Positions 27,658 to 35,396 of a stretch of 64,000 nt of DNA are shown here, in pieces; the stretch's first letter is position 1; the number at the start of each line of letters is the position of its first letter. The translations under genes were made by a program, and so were the position numbers. The DNA comes from Nitratidesulfovibrio termitidis HI1. Its GTDB lineage: Bacteria; Desulfobacterota; Desulfovibrionia; Desulfovibrionales; Desulfovibrionaceae. The DNA lies in assembly GCF_000504305.1 (NCBI RefSeq), contig NZ_KI632512.1:3895639-3959638 (forward strand). The letters are read 5' to 3'. The notes under the pieces were generated by a model. The model ran no database searches, had not been told where the DNA came from, and was given only the letters and a program-made list of their open reading frames with translations.

Positions 27658-27789
27658 GCGGTCCTCCTGATGATGCGCGCGTGGCCCCGGCTATGGCCTG
27701 CTCCCCGGTGTTGCGGTGCGGGCGGTGCGGGCTTCGGGCGCGTTTCTTTGCGTGGGTTGCGGTAGTCTGTTCCGGCTGTTCTGGTGGCC

Positions 27790-28641
27790 CTATTCGCCCG
27801 CCAGCAGCATGTTGTCGATAAGCCGGGCCTTGCCCAGGCGGAAGGCCACCGCGCACAGGGCCGCGTCGGCAATGCGCGCAAGCGGCTCCAGCGTTTCCGG
27901 ATGCACGATGGACACGTAGTCTTCCTGCGCCAGGGGCAGATTTTCGCGCCAGTAGCGGCGCATGGCTTCTGCCACGGCGGCGGCGTCGCGCTCGCCCCCC
28001 TGCACCAGCGCCCGGCCAAGGGCCAGGCCGTGGTGGATGTTGGGGGCCTGGGCGCGCTCTTCGGTCGAAAGGTAGATGTTGCGCGAACTCATGGCCAGCC
28101 CGTCCTGCTCGCGCACGATGGGGCGGCCCACCACGTCCACGGGCACGTTCAGGTCGCGCGCCATGCGGCGGATGATGGCCAGCTGCTGCCAGTCCTTCTG
28201 GCCGAACACGGCGGTACGCGGCATGGCCAGCTGGAACAGCTTCATGACCACGGTGCACACCCCCCGGAAATGGGTGGGGCGCGAAACGCCGCACAGCGTG
28301 CCCGCCAGTGCGGGCACCTCTATCCACGTGGCATACCCCGCCGGAAACATGTCCGCGGGCTGCGGGGTGAACAGGATGTCCGCGCCGTTGGCCTCGGCCA
28401 GGGCGGCATCGCGTTCAAGATCGCGCGGGTAGGCGGCCAGGTCTTCGCCGGGGCCGAACTGGGTGGGGTTCACGAACAGGCTGACCACCACCTTGTCGCC
28501 CACCGAGCGGGCGTAAGACATCAGGCTTTCGTGCCCGGTGTGGTAGTAACCCATGGTGGGCACCAGCACGGTGTGCTGGCCGTCGGCCCGCCAGCGCAGG
28601 CAGGTCTGTTGCAACGTGCGGGGATCGGTGAGTATCTGCAT
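27790..28641 (-). CDS. panC: pantothenate synthetase
   Basis: Condenses pantoate and beta-alanine with ATP to pantothenate. The 283-residue product has the HIGH-like MGYYHTGHESLM near residue 31 (a Tyr-Tyr variant of the more usual MGALHxGH), FVNPTQFGPGEDL near residue 57, GQKDWQQLAIIRRM and SSRNIYLS (KMSKS analogue). panB lies 1.3 kb away on the same strand, separated by a divergent gene. Confidence 0.95.
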   Translation of the reverse strand: MQILTDPRTLQQTCLRWRADGQHTVLVPTMGYYHTGHESLMSYARSVGDKVVVSLFVNPTQFGPGEDLAAYPRDLERDAALAEANGADILFTPQPADMFPAGYATWIEVPALAGTLCGVSRPTHFRGVCTVVMKLFQLAMPRTAVFGQKDWQQLAIIRRMARDLNVPVDVVGRPIVREQDGLAMSSRNIYLSTEERAQAPNIHHGLALGRALVQGGERDAAAVAEAMRRYWRENLPLAQEDYVSIVHPETLEPLARIADAALCAVAFRLGKARLIDNMLLAGE

Positions 28642-28950
28642 ATCAAGTTATCCGAATATTGTTGTGTAGGCGGGTATACACGCACCCCGCCACGATGTCC
28701 AGCGAAAACGGCGTCCGATATGGGCGGCGCGAAGCTTGCCGGGCAGGTGGTACGGGCTGACCGGCAGGTTTGTCCGCGTGGCGGGTGAAACGGCAAGTTC
28801 CGTACCGGAGGGGGCGTTCGCCCGGTACGGTCGCAGGGCGTCCCGTTTGCGACGCCATCACTTGACGGAGGCGATGGCTGCGGGCAAGAGCAGGGTCGAG
28901 CCCTTCCGCACACTGAGTGCGCCCGCAACACCAATGCCCACGGGAGCCGC
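28642..28950. other. divergent promoter region panC / cysteine-peptidase-like gene
   Basis: About 310 nt between divergently read genes. CCGTACCGG (28800-28808) and CCGGTACGG (28822-28830) make a 9-bp inverted repeat that could be an operator or hairpin. The panC-proximal 40 nt are AT-rich. No confident -35/-10 pair was assigned. Confidence 0.5.
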
Positions 28951-29787
28951 ATGGTCGCGCCCAATTCTCATGATACGCCCAAGGCACGGCCCGAGGCAAC
29001 GGATGCTTCCTCCGCAGTGCGGGAGCCGTCCCGCCCGGCGTCGCCGCCCCCTTCACCAGAAACGGGCCGGCCTGGTCAAACGGGCCAAGCGGGTCAAGCG
29101 GGCCAGTCGGGTCAAGCGGGCCAATCGGGCCAGCCGTACCATCAGGGGCAACTGGACGTGTTCTGCGCCGTGTACGCGGTGGCCAATGCCTTGCGCTCGG
29201 TTCATCCGCTGGGCATGGGGCAGGCGCGGCGGCTGTTCAACGAGGTGTTGCTGGACCTTGCCCGCGATACGGACGCCTTGCGCGCCGTGCTGTACAACGC
29301 CACCGACCACGATGCGCTGGTGCGCACGGTGCTGGAGCGCGCCAGCCGTGACGTGGTTTCGCTGCGCGTGGAGCGCCCCTTCGCGGCCAGCCCGGCCCTG
29401 CGCGTGACGGGCAGGGTGGGGCCGGATGCGTCGGCAGCGGGGCGGGGCGGGCGTGGGCCGGACGGCGCCGCGCAGCCCACGCCCCGCGCGGTGTGGGAAG
29501 CCCTTGTGGGCTGGCTTTGCGGCGGGGCGGGACGGGCGGCCGTGTTGCGCTTTCACCGCTATCTGCCCTTCAAGGGCGACCCGGTGATTTCGCATTGGAC
29601 GGCAGCGGGCATTCCGTTGGGCGATACACTGTTCCTGCACGACTCCAGCCGCGAAGCCAACGCCATCCACGTCATCGAGCGGGGCGGCTTCGTCACCGCG
29701 CCGGAGCATCTTTCCGACGACAGGCTGCTGCTGGTGGAGCCGCGCTGCCTGTATCTGCTGGAGATTGAAGCGCAGGGGGCTTCGTAG
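28951..29787 (+). CDS. cysteine-peptidase-like protein with collagen-like repeats
   Basis: 278 residues, family not recognised with certainty. Residues 1-66 are low-complexity and include seven Gly-Gln-X triplets. The globular part has QLDVFCAVYAVANAL with Q67 and C72, VISHWTAAG with H215, and LFLHDSS with D231, an order matching a papain/C39-like Gln-Cys-His-Asp active site. No signal peptide or membrane segment is evident, so it probably acts in the cytoplasm. The ATG at 28951 has GGGAG five bases upstream. The protease call is inference from motif order only. Confidence 0.55.
   Translation: MVAPNSHDTPKARPEATDASSAVREPSRPASPPPSPETGRPGQTGQAGQAGQSGQAGQSGQPYHQGQLDVFCAVYAVANALRSVHPLGMGQARRLFNEVLLDLARDTDALRAVLYNATDHDALVRTVLERASRDVVSLRVERPFAASPALRVTGRVGPDASAAGRGGRGPDGAAQPTPRAVWEALVGWLCGGAGRAAVLRFHRYLPFKGDPVISHWTAAGIPLGDTLFLHDSSREANAIHVIERGGFVTAPEHLSDDRLLLVEPRCLYLLEIEAQGAS
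29074..29136. repeat. 9-nt in-frame repeat in the peptidase-like gene
   Basis: Seven consecutive 9-nt units of the form GG(T/C)CA(A/G)NCG, encoding Gly-Gln-Thr/Ala/Ser/Pro. In frame with the gene. Confidence 0.9.
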
Positions 29788-29967
29788 CCGCGCCGTCTCG
29801 CAGTCGCCCAGTCTCGCGGTCTCGCGGTTCCCGGCTTCCCGGCTCTGCCGTCCCATACTCCAGCGGTCCCGCGGTCACGCGGGTGTGCCGACCGCTTGCT
29901 GCCGTTTGGCGTGCGGCGGGCAGTGCTATCCCTTTCTCTGCTTCTTTTCCTGCTCCAGTTCCTGCGC

Positions 29968-30870
29968 CTATCCCTTCCCCTGACCGGCCTCATCACCGCC
30001 CAATTGGCGCAATTCCTCGTCGGGCATGGCAAAGCCGTGTTCCGGGCCGGGAAAGACGCCGCTTTCCACTTCCTGCTTGTAGGCGCTCACGGCGGCGGTC
30101 ACCTGCCCGGCCAGGTTGGCGTAGCGCTTGACGAAGCGGGGCACCATGCGGTCCTGCAGGCCCAGCATGTCGTGCAGCACCAGCACCTGCCCGTCGCAGT
30201 CCGGCCCCGCGCCGATGCCGATGGTGGGGATGGAGAGCGCGGCGGTGATGCGCGCGGCCACGGGCGAGGGCACGCACTCCAGCACGATGGAGAAGCAGCC
30301 CGCCTGTTCCAGGGCCAGGGCGTCGTCAAGCAGGCGGCGGGCCGCGTCGGCGGTCTTGCCCTGCACCTTGAACCCGCCCAGTTGCGCCACCCGCTGCGGG
30401 GTAAGGCCGATGTGCCCCATGACCGGAATGCCCGCGTCCACCAGGGCCCGCACCTGCGGCAGGTATGGTCCTGCGCCTTCCAGCTTCACGGCGCGCGCCC
30501 CCCCTTCGCGGAACAGCCGCCCGGCATTGCGCAATGCGTCCGCCGGGCTCGTTTCGTAGGACAGGAAAGGCATGTCCGCCACCACCAGCGCGCGGGTGAC
30601 GCTGCCTGTCACGGCGCGGCAGTGGTGTACCATTTCGTCCACGGTCACGGACAGGGTGTCGCCCCGGCCCAGCATGACCATGCCCAGCGAATCGCCCACC
30701 AGGATGATGTCGATGTCGCAGGCGTCCACCAGGGCGGCGGTGGGCGCGTCGTAGGCGGTAAGCATGGCGATGCGTCGCGCGCCCTTGGCGGCGCGCACGT
30801 CCAGCGTGCCCACGGGGCGACGCGTCTGCTGCTGGGGGGTGGAACGTTCCGGTGTCGGATGGACGCTCAT
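29968..30870 (-). CDS. panB: 3-methyl-2-oxobutanoate hydroxymethyltransferase
   Basis: First committed enzyme of pantothenate synthesis (ketopantoate from ketoisovalerate and methylene-tetrahydrofolate). The 300-residue product has MLTAYDAPTAALVD near residue 37, VGDSLGMVMLG near 56, ADMPFLSY, and IPTIGIGAGPDCDGQVLVLHDMLG near 215, all diagnostic of PanB. About 20 residues of N-terminal low-complexity precede the core. panC is nearby, but the two are not in one operon. Confidence 0.96.
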   Translation of the reverse strand: MSVHPTPERSTPQQQTRRPVGTLDVRAAKGARRIAMLTAYDAPTAALVDACDIDIILVGDSLGMVMLGRGDTLSVTVDEMVHHCRAVTGSVTRALVVADMPFLSYETSPADALRNAGRLFREGGARAVKLEGAGPYLPQVRALVDAGIPVMGHIGLTPQRVAQLGGFKVQGKTADAARRLLDDALALEQAGCFSIVLECVPSPVAARITAALSIPTIGIGAGPDCDGQVLVLHDMLGLQDRMVPRFVKRYANLAGQVTAAVSAYKQEVESGVFPGPEHGFAMPDEELRQLGGDEAGQGKG

Positions 30871-31174
30871 GAAAGGCTCCTTGCTGTGCGCTGCGGGCGG
30901 AGTGCGTCCGGTGATGGCCCGGCGCGGATTACGCCGGCGCGTTTTGGCGCTGCGCGTTGGGTGATGCTTTGGCGCTGGTCACCGGGGAATGTTTCGGCGC
31001 TTCGCGTTGGGCAATCAGTCTACATCCCCCTTCGGGGCATGGCAAACCGCCGGGCATGGCTGGCCGCGAATTTCCGCCTGGTGCGGGAATCCGGCTCCAG
31101 GCAGTTTCGCGTCCGCCCGGTGTCACGCCGGCACCCGTCTCGAACTCCGCCGAATCCGGTTTATCCGGACAGCG

Positions 31175-31202
31175 TAAAGAAAAGTGAAGATCGCCCCCTA
31201 TA
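31175..31202 (+). promoter_or_regulatory. possible sigma-28 (FliA) promoter for flagellin
   Basis: TAAAGAAA is followed after 10-11 nt by a GCCCCCTATA block. This resembles TAAAGTTT-N11-GCCGATAA only partly in the -10. Its position, about 110 nt upstream of flagellin, fits. Confidence 0.35.
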
Positions 31203-31245
31203 GTTTTACATTGGCGGGCCGAAAAGAGGGGCATGAACGGCGGAT

Positions 31246-31263
31246 GATCGCATGGATGCGATC
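31246..31263 (+). promoter_or_regulatory. CsrA-binding hairpin 1 in flagellin leader
   Basis: GATCGC and GCGATC form a perfect 6-bp stem presenting the hexaloop ATGGAT, an exact ANGGAN CsrA/RsmE site. It lies 48 nt before the start codon. Confidence 0.7.
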
Positions 31264-31290
31264 GGCGTGGTGCCCCGCCCGGAACGGCGC

Positions 31291-31310
31291 AATATTCATG
31301 GAGGAATATT
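31291..31310 (+). promoter_or_regulatory. CsrA-binding hairpin 2 over the flagellin Shine-Dalgarno
   Basis: AATATTC and GAATATT form a perfect 7-bp stem with the hexaloop ATGGAG (ANGGAN). The GGAGG ribosome site (31300-31304) is in the loop and stem edge, and the start codon follows directly. Confidence 0.75.
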
Positions 31311-32201
31311 ATGTCTCTCGTAATCAATCACAACTTGATGGCAATGAATGCCGCCCGCAACCTCAGCTCGTCGTACGGCAACCTGTCCACGTCCGTGCGC
31401 CGACTGTCGTCGGGTCTTCGTGTTGGCACCGCTTCTGACGACGCGGCCGGCCTGGCCATTCGCGAACTGATGCGTTCGGACATCGCAGCCCTGAACCAGG
31501 GTGTGCGTAACGCCAACGACGCCATTTCGCTGATCCAGACCGCCGACGGCGCCCTGGGCGTCATCGATGAAAAGCTGATCCGCATGAAGGAACTGGCCGA
31601 ACAGGCCGCTACCGGTACCTACACCTCGGACCAGCGTCTCATCATCGATTCGGAATACCAGGCCATGGCCTCGGAAATCACCCGAATCGCCAACTCGACG
31701 GACTTCAACGGCATCCACCTGCTCAACGGCAACCTGTCCGGCGCCACCCACGATGGTTCCGGCCTCGTGTCCACCGGCAAGCTGAAGGTCCACTTCGGCT
31801 CGGCCAACGACTGCTCGGAAGACTACTACTACATCCGCATCGGCACCTCCACGGCGTCGGCGCTGGGCGTGGGCAGCCAGGCAGCGGAAGGCAAGGGCAA
31901 GTCGATCTCCACGCAGTCTGCCGCGCAGGCCGCCCTGGAAGGCATCGAGAACGCCATCATCTCGAAGGACAAGATTCGCGCGAACCTTGGTGCGCTCCAG
32001 AACCGTCTGGAAAACACCATCAGCAACCTGCAGATCCAGTCGGAAAACCTGCAGGCCGCCGAATCGCGGATTTCGGACGTGGACGTTTCGAGCGAAATGA
32101 CCGAATTCACCCGTCAGCAGATCCTGACCCAGGCTGCCGTCGCCATGCTCTCGCAGGCCAACTCCCTGCCGCGTATGGCCATGCAGTTGCTGGGCGGCTA
32201 A
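31311..32201 (+). CDS. flagellin
   Basis: 296-residue filament subunit exported by the flagellar type III system. The conserved N-terminal D0/D1 region (LVINHNLMAMNAARNLSSS, then RLSSGLRVGTASDDAAGLAI) and C-terminal D1/D0 region (NLQAAESRISDVD, TEFTRQQIL, AMLSQAN) are intact. The central variable region is only about 120 residues, making this a short flagellin. It has its own leader with two CsrA-type hairpins and a strong terminator, so it is probably monocistronic. Other flagellar genes are not in the window. Confidence 0.97.
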   Translation: MSLVINHNLMAMNAARNLSSSYGNLSTSVRRLSSGLRVGTASDDAAGLAIRELMRSDIAALNQGVRNANDAISLIQTADGALGVIDEKLIRMKELAEQAATGTYTSDQRLIIDSEYQAMASEITRIANSTDFNGIHLLNGNLSGATHDGSGLVSTGKLKVHFGSANDCSEDYYYIRIGTSTASALGVGSQAAEGKGKSISTQSAAQAALEGIENAIISKDKIRANLGALQNRLENTISNLQIQSENLQAAESRISDVDVSSEMTEFTRQQILTQAAVAMLSQANSLPRMAMQLLGG

Positions 32202-32244
32202 GGCACACACCGTAAGGTGGAGGGGTTTTGGCAGACACGCTCGA

Positions 32245-32271
32245 CCGGGCCGCGCAAGCGGCCCGGTTTTT
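32245..32271 (+). terminator. flagellin terminator
   Basis: CCGGGCCGC and GCGGCCCGG form a perfect 9-bp stem around GCAA, followed by TTTTT. It lies 43 nt past the flagellin stop. Confidence 0.92.
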
Positions 32272-32378
32272 GTGCGTTTGTCGCCAGCCTGTTGTTTACA
32301 GCGGTGGGCGGCATGCGGCATCGTGGCGTGCATCCCCCATTCCGCAGCCGCAGCGTAGCCGTACCGCAGGAGAATTCC

Positions 32379-33044
32379 ATGGCCGTGCCTTCCGTCCCTT
32401 CGTCGAATACGCCCCCGAATACGCACCGGGATGCTTCGTCCGGGCCGTCACGCCTGCCGGAAGTGCTGGCCGCCGTGTTCGTCGTGGTGTTCATCGTGCT
32501 GGGCATTGCCCCGTACGACCGTACGGTGTGGTACATGGAGGTCACGCCGGTCATCACCATCTTTCTGCTGCTGGCGGGCACGGCGCGCAAATTCCGGTTC
32601 AGCGGCGCGGCCTATCTGCTTATGGCGGTGTGGCTGTTCTGGCACACCGTGGGCGGGCACTACACCTTCGAACGGGTGCCCTTCGGCTTCATTACCGATG
32701 CCTTCGGCTTTGCGCGCAACCATTTCGACAGGGTGGGGCATTTCAGCGTGGGCTTCTATGCCTATGCCTTCGCGGAACTGCTGACGCGCCGCCGTCTGGC
32801 CGGGCCGGTGGTGACCATGCTGTTCGCGTTGTTCGCCATCATGGCCGTGGCCTGCGGCTGGGAAATCCTGGAATGGCTGGTGGCCGATGCCGAAGGCGGC
32901 GAGGCGGGGCTGGCCTTTCTGGGCAGCCAGGGCGACGTGTGGGATGCTCAGAAGGACATGCTGGCCGATACGCTGGGGGCGGTGTTCGCGTTGGTGCTGT
33001 TCCGGCTGTGCGGCAGGCGCTGGGGCAGCATGGACCCGGTGTAG
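32379..33044 (+). CDS. DUF2238 (YjdF-like) integral membrane protein
   Basis: 221-residue inner-membrane protein with about six hydrophobic segments. The conserved segment NHFDRVGHFSVGFYAYAFAELL around residues 112-133, with paired polar residues near a membrane face, then CGWEILEWLVAD and DVWDAQKDMLADTLGA, match the DUF2238/YjdF family. Function is unknown. The ATG at 32379 has AGGAG upstream. It is separate from flagellin because of the intervening terminator. Confidence 0.82.
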   Translation: MAVPSVPSSNTPPNTHRDASSGPSRLPEVLAAVFVVVFIVLGIAPYDRTVWYMEVTPVITIFLLLAGTARKFRFSGAAYLLMAVWLFWHTVGGHYTFERVPFGFITDAFGFARNHFDRVGHFSVGFYAYAFAELLTRRRLAGPVVTMLFALFAIMAVACGWEILEWLVADAEGGEAGLAFLGSQGDVWDAQKDMLADTLGAVFALVLFRLCGRRWGSMDPV

Positions 33045-33354
33045 GCCCGGTTTGGGGGTAACGGGCGCGTCTGGGCGGCAGGGCGCGCGATGCCGGAGGC
33101 AGACCGGTGCGGCTGAAAGCGGGCGAGCACGGGCGGGATTGTCCTGATGTGCCCTGATATGGCCTGATATGACCTGACGTGTCCTGCCGTGCCCTGATGA
33201 CTTGGTAGGGCTGGACGGCAGTGCGGTCCGGAGCGGCGGGCCGTTTGGACAGCACCGGGGAAATGCCGTATGCCGGACGGGCGCGCCGCGCGGCGCATCC
33301 GGTGGCTTTTCACCGGGCGCTGGCGGCCGACGTCATTTTTTCCGGAGCCTTGCC
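33045..33354. other. intergenic region with a 10-nt repeat array
   Basis: About 310 nt between the DUF2238 gene and the HD-phosphohydrolase gene. Apart from the decamer array at 33141-33200 nothing was recognised. Confidence 0.6.
33141..33200. repeat. 10-nt tandem array, six units
   Basis: Six decamers in register of the form G(N)CCTG(A/C)(T/C)(A/G)T start at 33141. The unit length matches the array upstream of nth, but the sequence differs. Confidence 0.88.
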
Positions 33355-33978
33355 ATGACCGCCTGCAATCCCCAGTTGAACCTTCAGGGGCGCGGCCGCC
33401 TGAAGCGCATCGTCGATTTCCTGAACGAGGCGGGCATGCTGCGCCTCACGCCGCGCACCGGCTACCAGTTTCTCGGCACCGGCAACGAGAACGTGGCCGA
33501 ACACTCCTTCCGTACCGCCATCATCGGCTACGTGCTGGCCCGCATGGCCGGGGCCGATCCTTCCCGTACCGCCATGCTGTGCTTGTTCCACGACTTTCAC
33601 GAGGCGCGCATCGGCGACTTCAACTACGTCAACCGCATCTACAACACCACCAAGCCGCGTGACGCCGTGGTGCATGCCGCCGAGGGCACTGGCCTTGAAG
33701 TGGACATGTTGGAATTCTGGGACGATCTGGAAGCCTCGCAGACGCCCGAGGCGCAACTGGCCCACGACGCGGACCAGTTGGACCTGATCCTGAACCTGAA
33801 GCGCGAACTGGACCTGGGCAACAAGTACGCGGGCAAGTGGATGGAAAGCGCGCTGGAGCGGCTGCACACCGAAGAAGGCCGCGAACTTGCCCGGACCATT
33901 GCCGAAACCGACCACACCGACTGGTGGTTTCTGGGCCCGGACCGGGCGTGGTGGGAGAGGAAGAACGGGAAGGAGTGA
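33355..33978 (+). CDS. YfbR-like HD-domain 5'-nucleotidase
   Basis: 207-residue HD-superfamily phosphohydrolase, probably a metal-dependent deoxyribonucleoside 5'-monophosphatase. Metal ligands are visible as AEHSFRTA (H50), LFHDFHEARIGD (H79, D80) and HDADQLDLIL near residue 140. Length and motif order match YfbR/HDDC2 proteins. The C-terminus is WFLGPDRAWWERKN. It is the last high-GC gene before the AT-rich island. Confidence 0.88.
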   Translation: MTACNPQLNLQGRGRLKRIVDFLNEAGMLRLTPRTGYQFLGTGNENVAEHSFRTAIIGYVLARMAGADPSRTAMLCLFHDFHEARIGDFNYVNRIYNTTKPRDAVVHAAEGTGLEVDMLEFWDDLEASQTPEAQLAHDADQLDLILNLKRELDLGNKYAGKWMESALERLHTEEGRELARTIAETDHTDWWFLGPDRAWWERKNGKE

Positions 33979-34031
33979 GTGTGGTAGTGTGAATACGTTG
34001 AATAGCTTGGCGAATATATACCAATGTTTGA

Positions 34032-35387
34032 CTAATGTCCGATCACCCTTTTTGCAAAATGTTTTAAGATATGGCTGCTAGGGTGTGCGGCTAAGCTTAC
34101 TAGTTTGTTTGCTAAAGCAATCGGAATCAATGCGGAGTCATACATATCGCAGTGAAGCTCTTCAATATGCGTTAAGATTGTTTCAAGATTTGGTATATCC
34201 TGAGGAAGGGGGGTCTTTTTTAATTCCCGAACTGGTGCAGAGATAACGTGCATCTGCCCCGATTGTGTTTTGAATATAATTTTATGCCCATAGTATGATG
34301 TCGATGCGTATGGCCGTGTGGGATCTTCGTTGCCTGGTGATATGTAGCTGTATATGTAGGCGTCGCTAAGGATGAGGAACGATCCTGCGGGCATTTTCTT
34401 TTGTATGTCTCTTGCGTGGTCGACAAATGCTCCGCTCTTTTCAAGGCCAACAAGTAAGACGTTATAATTGTCAAACAGCCAACAAACTAGGTCGTTCATT
34501 GGTTTGTGTAACCGGGCTGTTTGACCAAAAAAACCTGTAGGCCGATCCATAATGAAGAGAACCGACTTGAGACGATCGGGTTGGTAGCGGAGAACGTGGC
34601 GAATTATGTGGATTGTTATTATATGTTCAATCACGCCAGTAAGATAGCTGCAAATTCCACCTGCGCCGAGATCGTTGTCGATGACTTCGTGGAAGCGGAA
34701 AATGTCTGTCAGATATATTTCTTTTTTAGTCGTCGGGCATATGTAGATGCCATTACCTGTAACATCTTCCTCTTTTAGTTCTATCTGTCCATATGAACTT
34801 CCATGTGGATTGCTTGATAGAGTCCAGCTTTTGTCGCTCGGTTCTCTTTTCGCGGAAGGTTTGTATTGTTTAAATATAAACCATCGCAGCGTATCTAAAA
34901 GGCTTTCTTCTTCGCTTAAAGTTTCCGTTTTGAAAAAGTTATAAATTTCACTCCTGACAGAATCCAAAAGAGTGTTTTCGCTTTTGAAGTGGACTCCCTT
35001 TGTTGGCAGCACAAGCTTGAGTCGTTCGATGTTCTTTAGGCGCGCCATGTCTTCAGGGGCGATAAAGCTGCATTGCTCTATGGCGTGAAGATCGGCTCGT
35101 TCAAACCTAAGCGCGCCAAATTGAAAGAAGTGAATAATTGCAGATGGGAAGTCCTTGCGGACCGCAGTCTCTGTGTAGCCGCCATCAATGGCGACAATAT
35201 CTGTAATCGGGCTGATTTTTTGTGGTGTAAACGTGTGGATCATATCCTCAATCGATTCACCCTTCATTAAGGGAGGGATCCAGAGTCTCTCTAGTGCATT
35301 CTGCACCTTGGGGTCGTTAATGATGTGGTGGTGCGATGCTTTGCTAGCCCTTTCAAAGGGCTTTGGTCCATTCTTTGAGTATCCCAT
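34032..35387 (-). CDS. NurA-domain nuclease, component of a methyltransferase-HerA-NurA operon
   Basis: 451-residue protein whose core matches the NurA fold, a metal-dependent 5'-3' nuclease that partners HerA in archaea. The first metal site is DIVAIDGGYTE (63-73, Asp68). A second acidic block is FIMDRPTGFFGQTARLH (278-294), followed by VGLEKSGAFVDHARDI (313-328). These three motifs in order are the NurA pattern. It begins 9 nt after the herA stop, with a weak Shine-Dalgarno, so it is probably translated by coupling. Codons are A/T-rich, unlike the flanking genes. Assignment is from motif order, without alignment. Confidence 0.78.
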   Translation of the reverse strand: MGYSKNGPKPFERASKASHHHIINDPKVQNALERLWIPPLMKGESIEDMIHTFTPQKISPITDIVAIDGGYTETAVRKDFPSAIIHFFQFGALRFERADLHAIEQCSFIAPEDMARLKNIERLKLVLPTKGVHFKSENTLLDSVRSEIYNFFKTETLSEEESLLDTLRWFIFKQYKPSAKREPSDKSWTLSSNPHGSSYGQIELKEEDVTGNGIYICPTTKKEIYLTDIFRFHEVIDNDLGAGGICSYLTGVIEHIITIHIIRHVLRYQPDRLKSVLFIMDRPTGFFGQTARLHKPMNDLVCWLFDNYNVLLVGLEKSGAFVDHARDIQKKMPAGSFLILSDAYIYSYISPGNEDPTRPYASTSYYGHKIIFKTQSGQMHVISAPVRELKKTPLPQDIPNLETILTHIEELHCDMYDSALIPIALANKLVSLAAHPSSHILKHFAKRVIGH

Positions 35388-35396
35388 GGCATTGCC

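Larger units (their letters stand above)
30871..31310. other. panB-flagellin divergent intergenic region
   Basis: About 440 nt. The flagellin side holds a candidate sigma-28 promoter and two CsrA-type hairpins in the leader. The panB side contains imperfect copies of TTTGGCGCT or TTTCGGCGCTT (around 30943-31005). No gene was seen. Confidence 0.6.

Noticed and set aside
27658-27789. SAM riboswitch upstream of metK
   Set aside because: The 132-nt gap lacks the conserved SAM-I or SAM-II core that would be recognisable by eye.
34521-35270. small plus-strand frames within the nurA gene
   Set aside because: They are antisense, lack ribosome sites, and the minus-strand frame has a coherent protein family.
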